A stretch of DNA of 64,000 nucleotides from assembly GCF_023283825.1 (NCBI RefSeq), contig NZ_JAKILD010000010.1, positions 62,001 to 126,000 on the forward strand, in the 5' to 3' direction. Shown here one piece after another: positions 1 through 8,503 of this stretch (the first letter of the stretch is position 1; each line of letters opens with the position of its first letter). A program made the translations under genes and the position numbers. Under the pieces are notes generated by a model, which saw only the letters and a list, made by a program, of their open reading frames with translations, was not told where the DNA came from and made no database searches. The stretch comes from Shewanella olleyana (GTDB taxonomy: Bacteria; Pseudomonadota; Gammaproteobacteria; Enterobacterales; Shewanellaceae).

Positions 1-878
1 GTGTTAGATGTTGATTGCTTAGAGACACCAAGACCAATCATTGATTCGGTGTTACCACGGAACATGATCCGCTCTTCTTCAGAACCGATTTGTACCTTAG
101 CTACATCGCCCAATCTAACCAAATAACCATCAGCACCTTGGGTTATAACCAAACTGGCAAAATCTTGCTCTGTTCTAAAGCTTCTATCAACACGAACAGT
201 AAAATGACGTTCTTTCGATTCGATAGAACCTGCAGGTAATTCGACGTTTTCAGAACGAAGCGCAGATTCAACATCAGCCACTGTAAGGTTACGTGATGCT
301 AATGCTTGACGGTCAATCCAAATACGCATGGCGTAAACTTTACCGCCACCTAAACGAATATTAGCGACACCATCAACGACTGAAAAGCGATCAGTTAAAT
401 AGCGTCGAGCATAATCGGTTAATTGTAATGTGGTCATTTGATCTGACACCAAATTGAGCCACATGATCACTTCATCACCACCATTAGCTTTTTCAACTTC
501 TGGTGGATCGGCCTCTTCCGGTAAGTTATCAAGCAGGCCTGAAATTCTATCGCGCACATCATTCGCCGCAGCTTCAATATCTCGCCCTACATCAAATTCT
601 AATGTGACAGACGAACGTCCATCTCGACTGCTTGAACTAACATGTTTGATGCCTTCAACACCGCTGATCCTATCTTCAATTAATTGGGTAATACGGCTTT
701 CAACAACAGAGGCGCTCGCGCCACGATAACGTGTATCAATCGACACCACTGGCGGGTCAATATTCGGGTATTCACGTAATGGTAACTTTTCGAACGAGAC
801 TAGACCTAAAATAATAATCAGAATACTGATAACAGAGGCTAATACCGGCCTTTTTACAGAAATATCAGTTAAGATCAT
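1..878 (-). CDS. RND efflux permease (AcrB/MexB type), N-terminal part, cut by window edge
   Basis: Inner-membrane proton-driven drug/solute exporter of the HAE1 RND family. Only the first 292 codons lie in the window; the frame is still open at base 1. Translation from the ATG at 878 starts MILTDISVKRPVLASVISIL, a typical first transmembrane helix, followed by the family landmark LREYPNIDPPVVSI and the periplasmic PN1 porter domain (DVRDRISGLLDNLPEEADPP). Its ATG overlaps the stop of the upstream membrane-fusion protein (ATGA), so the two are translationally coupled and should form one efflux pump with a TolC-like channel encoded elsewhere. The substrate cannot be told from this fragment. 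Confidence 0.93.
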   Translation of the reverse strand, partial: MILTDISVKRPVLASVISILIIILGLVSFEKLPLREYPNIDPPVVSIDTRYRGASASVVESRITQLIEDRISGVEGIKHVSSSSRDGRSSVTLEFDVGRDIEAAANDVRDRISGLLDNLPEEADPPEVEKANGGDEVIMWLNLVSDQMTTLQLTDYARRYLTDRFSVVDGVANIRLGGGKVYAMRIWIDRQALASRNLTVADVESALRSENVELPAGSIESKERHFTVRVDRSFRTEQDFASLVITQGADGYLVRLGDVAKVQIGSEEERIMFRGNTESMIGLGVSKQSTSN

Positions 879-1957
879 GCGGCATTCTCCGAACCTGCTA
901 CATTTGCAAAATTGAACGCTTCAGCAGTTTCTGATCTAACTACATCACCCGGCCTTACTTTTAATAAACCGCGGATAATCACTGGCGTACCAATTTCCAC
1001 ACCATCAATGATTTCAACCCAACCTCTATTACGAATACCTAACGTGACAGAATGTTGTTCAACAACATTTTCATCATTAACAGTGTAAACATACTGCTTA
1101 GATTGAATTGGGATAATGGCTGATTCTGGTAATAAAAGTGTTTCTCGATTTTGCTTAATTAATTTCACCTTCATCAGCATCCCGGGCAGTAAAGCAGCAT
1201 CAGCATTGTCAATAATAGCTCTGACAATAACCGCTCGGGTCGATGGGTTAACTCGGCTATCAATTGAAGTTACAACACCTTTAAAAATACGGTCTGGAAA
1301 AGCAATCGCTTTAGATTCGACACTTTTGCCTAATTGCAGCTCTTGAATAAAACGCTCTGGCACTGAAAAGTCTAATTTAATCTTACTGACATCGTCTAAG
1401 GTGGTAATCTGGGTTCCCGGAGAAACGAGTGAGCCAACACTAACCTGCTTAAGACCTAAGCGACCCGAAAATGGCGCATGGATTGCTCTATCTTCTAAAG
1501 CTGCTTTTGCTTGCTCTAATTCAGCTCGAGTTGTGTCGATTAAAGTTTGTAGTCTATCTCGTTCAAGTTCAGCAACAGTTTTACTAGTGACGAGACTTCT
1601 AATTCGGTCAAGTTCACGTAAATGATCTTTTACTTTCACTTCGGCAGCTTGTACCTTGGCACGTTGCTCACGATTACGAAGTTGAACTAGCAGATCACCT
1701 TTGTTGACGATGTCACCGTCATTAAAGTTAATTGCATTAACTTGCTCAGTAACTTTAGGTGTGATGGTAATAGATTCAAAAGCTTTATTGGTACCAATCG
1801 CTTCAACTTCATCACGAACAGGTAGCATGGCAACTTTTGCGACTACAACATTTGGAATTGGCTTAACACGTTCTTTGGTGTTACTAGGAGATAACGTCGA
1901 TTGATAACCAAACCAAGCGAGACCTAATGCAACGAGTAATATAATTATTTTTTTCAT
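875..1957 (-). CDS. RND efflux periplasmic adaptor (membrane fusion protein)
   Basis: Periplasmic adaptor linking an RND permease to an outer-membrane channel. The ATG at 1957 is chosen because it begins a membrane-targeting segment (MKKIIILLVALGLAWFGY); a longer frame to 2023 adds 22 residues that would bury this signal. The order is the HlyD/AcrA one: N-terminal anchor, half lipoyl domain (VNAINFNDGDIVNKGDLLVQL), an alpha-hairpin rich in charged heptads (about residues 95-150), the second lipoyl half (IHAPFSGRLGLKQVSVGSLV), then beta-barrel and membrane-proximal domains. Its 360 residues are normal for the family. The last codon overlaps the permease start by four bases, which implies one operon. 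Confidence 0.92.
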   Translation of the reverse strand: MKKIIILLVALGLAWFGYQSTLSPSNTKERVKPIPNVVVAKVAMLPVRDEVEAIGTNKAFESITITPKVTEQVNAINFNDGDIVNKGDLLVQLRNREQRAKVQAAEVKVKDHLRELDRIRSLVTSKTVAELERDRLQTLIDTTRAELEQAKAALEDRAIHAPFSGRLGLKQVSVGSLVSPGTQITTLDDVSKIKLDFSVPERFIQELQLGKSVESKAIAFPDRIFKGVVTSIDSRVNPSTRAVIVRAIIDNADAALLPGMLMKVKLIKQNRETLLLPESAIIPIQSKQYVYTVNDENVVEQHSVTLGIRNRGWVEIIDGVEIGTPVIIRGLLKVRPGDVVRSETAEAFNFANVAGSENAA

Positions 1958-2193
1958 CGGAATTCCGTTCGTCAAACTCATATACAAAATGTTAAAAGGG
2001 TTGAGATAGTCGATAGTGTACATAGCAGCAAGCTGGTATCAAGGCGTTTTACCTTTACTTACAAAATACACATTTAAGCAACATTCTCATTTTTACGGAA
2101 TAAACTGAATTATGGTTCACATATGCTATGTATATTTTTAGAATTATTAATAAAAACCAATCAATTGACTGCTTAAACCAAATAAAACAGCAC

Positions 2194-2224
2194 AAAAAAA
2201 AAGAGACACATAAATGTGTCTCTT
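2194..2224 (-). terminator. Intrinsic terminator after dapA-bamC
   Basis: A perfect 10-bp stem (AAGAGACACA / TGTGTCTCTT) with a four-base loop; on the minus strand it is followed by a run of Ts. It lies about 55 bp past the bamC stop and ends the dapA-bamC transcript before the efflux operon. Confidence 0.85.
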
Positions 2225-2278
2225 TCGTAATAAGTTACTGCTTTTAAAACAACAGCTAATTAAATTGAGTCTTTAAAG

Positions 2279-3379
2279 CTATCGTACTTTACGATTTTCT
2301 TTCATTGCATCGCTAAGTACGCGATATAACTCAGTAATAACTTCATTATCTAATGGGTCGCCAACAGCATCTTTAATAAAGATTTTAGTTTGTTGTTTAT
2401 CTTCTGCAGCTTCTAGCTCAACCCGATAATTACCACGCTCTAAAGGTATTTTATCTTCGCCCCATAACGAGCTCCAGAATCCACCGCTTTCTTCAAGCAC
2501 AACATAATAAAGACCTTCGGCAGTATTCATGTCAACAATATCAAAGCCAAGCTCTGGCATGACAATGCGTAAACGGTCCCACGTTTTGGTAAAGTCAGCT
2601 TCTGCAATCCAGTAAGCGCCTGCGTTTTCAGTTTCAGCAACTAAATCAACATCAATACCAAGACTTTGCTCGATTCTGTCTGCTTTGATTTGCTTATCAC
2701 GTGTCACACTCATGTAAGCAATCGTGTTATTGAGCATATCGATGGTATAACGGCGTTGGTCTTCACCACTTAAAAAGACTTCTTGTTCTTCACCGTCATA
2801 AGATTCTTCATGCTCTACTAAATCAATACTCATACTACCTGAGCGGCCATGTGCACTGATATCGACATCATAACGATAGCGCTGACGTAAAACGTATACT
2901 TTGTCACTACCAAACCAACTTGACTCAATAACGTCTCTGTTTTCTATCCAGCCTGTTTCAATAATACCTTCTTCATAGTCTTCTTTTTGTACAGGTACAT
3001 CATACTTAGCCAGAAAGCCTTTTAGATTATCGAACACTTCTTGCTTTAAATCTGTCGTACTTGGAATGGACTCAACGATAATTTTTATATTATCACTGCC
3101 TTCCTCAACACGAGTTCCTTCAGACATTGGCAATACCAATAATGGTGGGCGAATATCCAAACGTTTACCAACAAGATCTTTATTCGTATCTTCAGTCAGC
3201 TTGGGAATATCGTATTCACGGCTATAAGTAGGCTCTTTTAAGCCTTCAGGAATAGTCAATAATGGGGTTTCTTTTGCATTAACAAAATCATCATTACCGT
3301 TTGCAGCACGACGATCTGTTGGTGTACTACACGCGGTAACGGCAGCAATTAATAAAATTGGGGTGACTTGCTTCAACAT
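2279..3379 (-). CDS. bamC: Outer membrane protein assembly factor BamC (lipoprotein)
   Basis: Lipoprotein subunit of the BAM complex that inserts beta-barrel proteins into the outer membrane. The signal peptide ends in a lipobox (VTAC, Cys17), and the unstructured N-terminal stretch (residues about 25-90) is the part that contacts BamD in E. coli. Two helix-grip domains follow, about residues 95-215 and 250-360. Length 366, slightly longer than the E. coli protein. The start codon directly abuts the dapA stop (TAAATG), the same dapA-bamC coupling as in enterobacteria. Identification rests on overall pattern plus this conserved synteny. Confidence 0.93.
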   Translation of the reverse strand: MLKQVTPILLIAAVTACSTPTDRRAANGNDDFVNAKETPLLTIPEGLKEPTYSREYDIPKLTEDTNKDLVGKRLDIRPPLLVLPMSEGTRVEEGSDNIKIIVESIPSTTDLKQEVFDNLKGFLAKYDVPVQKEDYEEGIIETGWIENRDVIESSWFGSDKVYVLRQRYRYDVDISAHGRSGSMSIDLVEHEESYDGEEQEVFLSGEDQRRYTIDMLNNTIAYMSVTRDKQIKADRIEQSLGIDVDLVAETENAGAYWIAEADFTKTWDRLRIVMPELGFDIVDMNTAEGLYYVVLEESGGFWSSLWGEDKIPLERGNYRVELEAAEDKQQTKIFIKDAVGDPLDNEVITELYRVLSDAMKENRKVR

Positions 3380-4267
3380 TTATTGGTTTACCTCTATCTG
3401 GGCTTGTTTCATCGCTTCTAACAACAGACCATGAAACTGCTCAGAAAGTTCAGTTAAAGGTAAACGGATATGTCCATGGCTGATTAAGCCCATCTGATGC
3501 GCAGCCCATTTAACCGGGATTGGATTAGCTTCACAAAACAAATGTTCATATAAGCCTTTCATTGGCAAGTTAATGCTTTCTGAAAGCGCATGGTCGCCAG
3601 CTAAAGCCGCATCACACATAGCTTTAAATGATTTAGGAACAATATTATTTGCAACAGAGATAACACCATCTCCGCCTAATAATAGAAAGTCACGAGCCGT
3701 AGCGTCATCGCCACTGTATAACTTAAAATCATTACCACAAAGTTCGCGTAATTTAGCCACACGGGTCAAGTCACCAGTCGCTTCTTTCACACCTATAATA
3801 TTACTTACCGACACTAACTCAGCTACAGTTTCAGGCAACATATCAACTGAGGTTCTGCCCGGGACATTATAAAGAATTTGTGGAATATCAGTACAGGCAG
3901 CAACAGCTTTGTAATGAGCAATTAAACCCTTTGGAGTCGGTTTATTGTAATATGGAGTAACGCCAAGCATGCCAACTATGCCAGAGTCTGCCATAGATTT
4001 GGTAAGCTCAATGGCTTCTGCTGTTGCATTAGCACCATTACCGCCAATCACAGGGATTCTTCCTGCAGCAAACTTAACGGTTTGGGCCACAACTTGTGCA
4101 TGTTCTTTCATTGGTAGAGTCGCTGACTCTCCAGTGGTACCAACAGCAACAATCGCATCTGTGCCTTGGTCAATATGAAATTCTACGAGTCTTTCAAGAC
4201 TACTGTAATCTACTGTGCCATCACTATTCATTGGTGTGATTAAGGCAACGATGCTTCCGTTTATCAT
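3380..4267 (-). CDS. dapA: 4-hydroxy-tetrahydrodipicolinate synthase
   Basis: Condenses pyruvate with aspartate semialdehyde, the first committed step of lysine and diaminopimelate synthesis, in the cytoplasm. Visible hallmarks are the GTTGES substrate loop (Thr44-Thr45), the catalytic tyrosine in YNVPGRT (Tyr133, with Arg138) and the Schiff-base lysine in GVKEATG (Lys161). Its 295 residues match the family. The ATG at 4267 has a strong GGGGAA ribosome binding site. It is transcribed with bamC and away from gcvR, so the 355-bp gap upstream carries both promoters. Confidence 0.97.
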   Translation of the reverse strand: MINGSIVALITPMNSDGTVDYSSLERLVEFHIDQGTDAIVAVGTTGESATLPMKEHAQVVAQTVKFAAGRIPVIGGNGANATAEAIELTKSMADSGIVGMLGVTPYYNKPTPKGLIAHYKAVAACTDIPQILYNVPGRTSVDMLPETVAELVSVSNIIGVKEATGDLTRVAKLRELCGNDFKLYSGDDATARDFLLLGGDGVISVANNIVPKSFKAMCDAALAGDHALSESINLPMKGLYEHLFCEANPIPVKWAAHQMGLISHGHIRLPLTELSEQFHGLLLEAMKQAQIEVNQ

Positions 4268-4622
4268 CTAAATTCCCCAAGGTTTCAGGATTCGCTATGT
4301 TACTTATGCCTACTACTAATGACAAGCATTAACGGGGCTCTCAAATGCATTTATATAAAACTGTAAATTTATCGACTTATTTAAACACTTTTTTGGGCTT
4401 TATTTATTGTTTAACTCAAAAATAAATAAACTTTAATTCCTTATAAATCAATAGTTATGAAAAATAACTTACCTAAGGTAACACTTTTCGAGCAGTTTAT
4501 AGCCTAATACATACATACTTATGTGGTTTAGTTTTAGTTATGGTAGCATTACCACCCGCAAAAAAACTTTGCGTTAGGTCGCTAGTTTACGCTCTATGAT
4601 ATCGAAAAAGTGAGGAAAATCC
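4268..4622. other. Divergent promoter region dapA / gcvR
   Basis: 355 bp, very AT-rich, no supportable ORF. It must hold promoters for both dapA and gcvR. A short hairpin (CGCAAA / TTTGCG, about 4558-4574) lies in the gcvR leader, about 50 bp before its start codon. No riboswitch or known operator was recognised. Confidence 0.6.
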
Positions 4623-5150
4623 ATGACCAACTATCTGGTCGTTACTGCTATGGGTGCTGATCGCCCTGGTTTAGTAAGTCGTCTAGCCCGTTTAGCCAGT
4701 GAATGTGATTGTGACATTGTCGATAGCCGTATGGCGTTATTTGGTAATGAATTCACTTTAATCATGATGATTTCAGGCTCTTGGGCTGCAATAACAAAGA
4801 TAGAAACCTTATTACCTAGTTTAAGTGTTGAACTTGAGTTGCTTACGGTAATGAAGCGCACCTCTAAGCATACGCCTAAAAATTTCATTTCTCGTATCGA
4901 AGTCAGTGTTAACGGACAAGATCAGCGAGGCACAATGAAGCGCATCACAGAATTTTTAGCTGATCGCTCTTTAGATTTGGCAGCAGTTCGTTCTCATGCC
5001 GATGATGACAATTTAACTCAAACGATATTATTCACGATTAACGTTCCTGAAAAAGTTGATCTAATCAAGCTTGAGAAAAGTATTCAAGAGCTCGCAAGTG
5101 AGCTTTCTTTAGATTGTTCAATCAATCATATGCAGGCAAGTGAAAAGTAA
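4623..5150 (+). CDS. gcvR: Glycine cleavage system transcriptional repressor GcvR (ACT protein)
   Basis: In E. coli GcvR binds GcvA and blocks activation of the glycine-cleavage operon, with glycine as effector. This 175-residue protein has no DNA-binding motif and consists of two ACT domains: MTNYLVVTAMGADRPGLVSR at the N-terminus and a second beginning about residue 95 (EVSVNGQDQRGTMKRITEFL). The ATG at 4623 follows a GAGGAAA ribosome binding site. It is followed after 22 bp by bcp, as in E. coli, so both are probably co-transcribed. Confidence 0.92.
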   Translation: MTNYLVVTAMGADRPGLVSRLARLASECDCDIVDSRMALFGNEFTLIMMISGSWAAITKIETLLPSLSVELELLTVMKRTSKHTPKNFISRIEVSVNGQDQRGTMKRITEFLADRSLDLAAVRSHADDDNLTQTILFTINVPEKVDLIKLEKSIQELASELSLDCSINHMQASEK

Positions 5151-5172
5151 AATAATTCAATAAGGACTTTAC

Positions 5173-5643
5173 ATGAATACCCTAACAGTTGGTGATTTAG
5201 CACCGCAATTTTCTCTACAAAACCAATTTGACGAAACTATCTCTTTAGCTGCTGCATTAAAAGAGGGTCCTGTATTAGTGTATTTTTACCCTAAAGCTTC
5301 GACTCCGGGTTGTACTGTTCAAGCTCAAGGTTTACGCGACAGCAAAGCTGAACTTGCTAATCATAATGTAACCGTTTTGGGATTAAGCCCTGATCCTGTC
5401 GCTAAATTGCTAAAATTCAATGATAAACAAGAGCTAAATTTTTCTTTATTAAGTGATGAAGACCACGCTATTGCCGATGCGTTTGGCGTGTGGGGCGAAA
5501 AGAAATTTATGGGCAAAATTTATGATGGTATTCATCGTTTAAGTTTCTTGATCGGTCAAGATGGCAAAGTGGCGCATGTGTTTGATAAATTCAAAACTAA
5601 AAACCATCACGAAGTCGTCTTATCAGTTATTTCGGAACAATAG
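5173..5643 (+). CDS. bcp: Thioredoxin-dependent peroxiredoxin Bcp (single-cysteine variant)
   Basis: Cytoplasmic thiol peroxidase that reduces hydrogen peroxide and organic hydroperoxides. The peroxidatic centre ASTPGCTVQ (Cys47) is intact, with WGEKKFMGK and GIHRLSFLI further on, closely matching E. coli Bcp. E. coli Bcp has a second cysteine five residues after the peroxidatic one; here that position is Gln52, and Cys47 is the only cysteine in all 156 residues. It therefore cannot form an intramolecular disulfide and must work as a 1-Cys enzyme or with an external thiol. Start at 5173 has an AAGGA site; it is downstream partner of gcvR. Confidence 0.96.
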   Translation: MNTLTVGDLAPQFSLQNQFDETISLAAALKEGPVLVYFYPKASTPGCTVQAQGLRDSKAELANHNVTVLGLSPDPVAKLLKFNDKQELNFSLLSDEDHAIADAFGVWGEKKFMGKIYDGIHRLSFLIGQDGKVAHVFDKFKTKNHHEVVLSVISEQ

Positions 5644-5721
5644 TCAGTCATTTCTGATATTAATCTGTTAATGATAAAGACAATCTCTAATCAGTATCGT
5701 TAATTATTATCCAGCAGCTAG

Positions 5722-5753
5722 AAAAAAGGCTTCGAGTATTCGAAGCCTTTTTT
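5722..5753. terminator. Bidirectional terminator bcp / CPA1 antiporter
   Basis: Perfect stem (AAAAAAGGCTTCGA / TCGAAGCCTTTTTT) with a four-base loop. The A-run on one side and T-run on the other let it serve gcvR-bcp on the plus strand and the convergent antiporter on the minus strand. Confidence 0.9.
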
Positions 5754-5826
5754 GTTTCTCTACGATATTTTATTGAACTTGCAGCAACTCATTACAATTG
5801 ATGCTCCAACCCATTAACTACAATGA

Positions 5827-7749
5827 TTACTTAGCACTTGGGTTATCATCTACTGTTTCTTCAGCTGAACTTGCTACCAATTTGCCTTTTTCCTGTAACT
5901 CTTGTTCTGCCTCACGTTCAGAAATGTCTTTTAAATTACGTTGAATAACATCTTGTTCTTGTGCTTCTTGAGGTAACAAACTAATGAGCTCAATCCCAAC
6001 CGGTAACTCTTTATCGGCGCCCGATACGATTTTAACTTTCTGATCTTTAGTTAAATAAATGAGCGGCATTGCAGTTTCACCATACCGTTCTTTAAAATGA
6101 TTTAACGTGAAACTTTCAGTAATATTGGTCACTTTAATGACAGCGCCTTTAGCCATATAACTTGCTATGCGAGCATAAGATACCGATTCACCGAATAAAC
6201 ATAATCGTTTTAAATAAGACTCAGATAGTTGATGTCTTGCACTGCCGCCTTCTGCGTTATTGAGTCCATAAACTTTTTGGGCACCAAACAAATCTTGAAA
6301 GTGAAAACTCACCAGTGGGTTTAACTGACGATATGGTGATAATATTAATACTCTACCTACCCCACTTAAATCCATAAAGTTTTCAGCATGCTCGGAAGCT
6401 GGATTACCAAAATAAACCGGAATATTGGCCATACGAGCTTGGCGAATATTGTCCCAGTTATTATCAGCAAGCATCACTTTTACATTTTTCTCTGTTAATA
6501 CTTTAGCTAATTCACGGGAAAATTTAGACGCGCCAAACAGTAATAAGCCTTGAGAAGAGTCTGCTTTAACCCCGAGAAATTTTGCCCAAGGTCCTGCAGT
6601 TAAAGATTGGATGACGACTGTACCGATTATAACCAAAAACACCAAAGGCACGATTGAACTAGCGCCATTAACGCCTATAGCTTCGAGTTTAATTGCAAAC
6701 AAAGATGATATTGCGGCGGCGACGATCCCCCGTGGCGCAACCCAACTTAGAAACCATTTATCAGCTCGAGTTAGATTAGTACCAATTCCTGAAATCCAGA
6801 TACTTAATGGTCTTGCTACTAGTAAAACCACCAATAACACCCCAACTCCCCCCCAACCTAAATCAAGCATTGCAGTGGAATTCAATCTTGCCGCTAATAA
6901 GATAAACAAAGCTGAAATTAAGAGTACCGTTAACGTTTCTTTAAATTCTAAAATATCTGCGATATCTACGCCGCGCATATTGGCAAGCCAGATCCCCATC
7001 ACCGTCACAGTTAATAGACCAGACTCCTCTTGAATTAAATTGGAACCGACAAACATACCTAGCATGATCGTTAATACAGCCGTATTTTTAAGGTAATGAG
7101 GAAACACTGTGGTTCTTAGCGCAATGCCAATCAAATAGCCCGCAATAGCACCTAAGCCAAAACCAAGTAACAATGTAATTCCCAAGGCTGCTAAAACGTG
7201 TGTGGCGGGATCTGCGGCCGCTGCTACCGCAATATATTCATAGACTAAAACGGCGAGTATGGCACCAATTGGATCAATAACTATGCCTTCCCAGCGCAAG
7301 ATACTGGCAAGGTTTGATTTGGGTCTCACGGTTCGCAGCATTGGCACAATAACAGTTGGACCAGTTACCACAACCAAAGCACCAAATAATAGCGCCATGG
7401 GCCAATCAAAGCCTAATAGCCAGTGCGCAGCAGGGGCAATACAAGCCCAGGTAATAAATGCACCAAAAGTGACTAAGTTGGTTACCATTCGTCCATGATC
7501 TTTAATCTCTTTAAAGTTGAGTGTCAGTGCTCCTTCAAAGAGGATTACAGCAACACCTAAAGAGATAATCGGAAACAGTAAATCACCAAAAATAGCATCG
7601 GGATCTAAGATATCTAAACCAGGTCCTAATAATAGCCCACATAATAATAGCGGCAGTATCGCTGGTAACCGTAACTTCCAACCGATCCATTGACACAATA
7701 GAGACAGTACGCCAATTAATGCGAGCATCCCTGTGATGTGTTCTACCAT
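5827..7749 (-). CDS. CPA1-family sodium/proton antiporter with RCK-like C-terminal domain
   Basis: Inner-membrane cation/proton exchanger of the CPA1 (NhaP/NHE) group, involved in Na+ or K+ and pH homeostasis. Residues 1 to about 390 are a dozen or more hydrophobic segments; RWEGIVIDPIGAI (about residue 155) carries the acidic pair of the ion-binding site of this family. After it comes a soluble part starting LLLFGASKFSRELAKVL, a Rossmann-like TrkA-N/RCK fold, then a TrkA-C-like region and a charged tail ending near residue 640. The ATG at 7749 follows AAGGATA. It stands alone between a terminator and a 754-bp gap, so it is probably monocistronic. The transported cation cannot be fixed from sequence. 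Confidence 0.88.
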   Translation of the reverse strand: MVEHITGMLALIGVLSLLCQWIGWKLRLPAILPLLLCGLLLGPGLDILDPDAIFGDLLFPIISLGVAVILFEGALTLNFKEIKDHGRMVTNLVTFGAFITWACIAPAAHWLLGFDWPMALLFGALVVVTGPTVIVPMLRTVRPKSNLASILRWEGIVIDPIGAILAVLVYEYIAVAAAADPATHVLAALGITLLLGFGLGAIAGYLIGIALRTTVFPHYLKNTAVLTIMLGMFVGSNLIQEESGLLTVTVMGIWLANMRGVDIADILEFKETLTVLLISALFILLAARLNSTAMLDLGWGGVGVLLVVLLVARPLSIWISGIGTNLTRADKWFLSWVAPRGIVAAAISSLFAIKLEAIGVNGASSIVPLVFLVIIGTVVIQSLTAGPWAKFLGVKADSSQGLLLFGASKFSRELAKVLTEKNVKVMLADNNWDNIRQARMANIPVYFGNPASEHAENFMDLSGVGRVLILSPYRQLNPLVSFHFQDLFGAQKVYGLNNAEGGSARHQLSESYLKRLCLFGESVSYARIASYMAKGAVIKVTNITESFTLNHFKERYGETAMPLIYLTKDQKVKIVSGADKELPVGIELISLLPQEAQEQDVIQRNLKDISEREAEQELQEKGKLVASSAEETVDDNPSAK

Positions 7750-8503
7750 GTTTGTATCCTTATAAAAGCGCCAATATGACTTAGCTATTTTCTTATTGAA
7801 TTTCTAGCTTTATGAAATACTAATTAAGCCACTAGAGCAAGTAAAAATGAAACATAAGATGCATTAATTTAAAAAACCATTAACATCACAACATATTGAT
7901 TTAAAATATGTAAAATACACTTTAATATGCGAAGACTAAATTTTAAGCACAATAACATTTTCATATGACAAGGAATCATTTGTTTACTGAGCTAATAGAA
8001 GCTGAACAAGGGCTGGCTTGCAATAGACAGGCTTCTTCACCTACTAAACTACCGCTCCACTTACATTTCAAAGAGCAATAGAGTTTCGTCAAAAATATCC
8101 AGCCGATTGTTACTTTTTCTATTTAACTAAATAATGTTCTTCCAAGCGTATGTTTCAAACGGTCTAAATATTAAAGAATCAGCATTCATAGAAAAATTAC
8201 AGTTCATTCGATTATTTTTTCGTTTATCAAAAATAACGTTGCTGTTAAACATCAATAGATGATTAAAGCGTTTGTTTCATGAAATAGAAAATACTAATTA
8301 ATATAATTTATGTTTAAAAATTCAGAAATGATAATTTTAAATTAAGAAAGGGGTGTAATACCAATCAGCATAAGAAAGATCACTTATTTATCCCGATTAG
8401 TATATAAATACAAAGAAGTTACTCGTGCTTGCTTACGTCACCTGCATAACTTCTTTTAATTATTCAGTTACTTACAGAATTTCGTTCAGTAACACAATAG
8501 TCA
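7750..8503. other. 754-bp gene-poor intergenic region
   Basis: Very AT-rich interval upstream of the antiporter and downstream of the TIGR03503-type gene. The antiporter promoter must lie near 7750-7950. The only structure I can support is a pair of inverted repeats at 8356-8457 (separate entry). A 38-codon plus-strand frame at 7965-8081 has no recognisable features and is not called. Confidence 0.5.
8356..8457. repeat. Two adjacent imperfect/perfect inverted repeats, possible small dispersed repeat
   Basis: First, TAATACCAATC (8356-8366) faces GATTAGTATA (8395-8404), pairing with one mismatch around a 28-base spacer. Second, AAAGAAGTTA (8411-8420) pairs perfectly with TAACTTCTTT (8448-8457). 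Together they look like a small palindromic intergenic element, or a weak terminator for the minus-strand gene ending at 8504. No coding capacity. Confidence 0.4.

Noticed and set aside
454..729. 91-codon plus-strand ORF opposite the RND permease
   Set aside because: Shadow of the permease coding strand, which has full RND motifs in its own frame.
7965..8081. 38-codon plus-strand ORF in the 7.75-8.5 kb desert
   Set aside because: It has no recognisable domain and its start region (ATGACAAGGAAT) has no clean ribosome site of its own. Chance is likely at this length.
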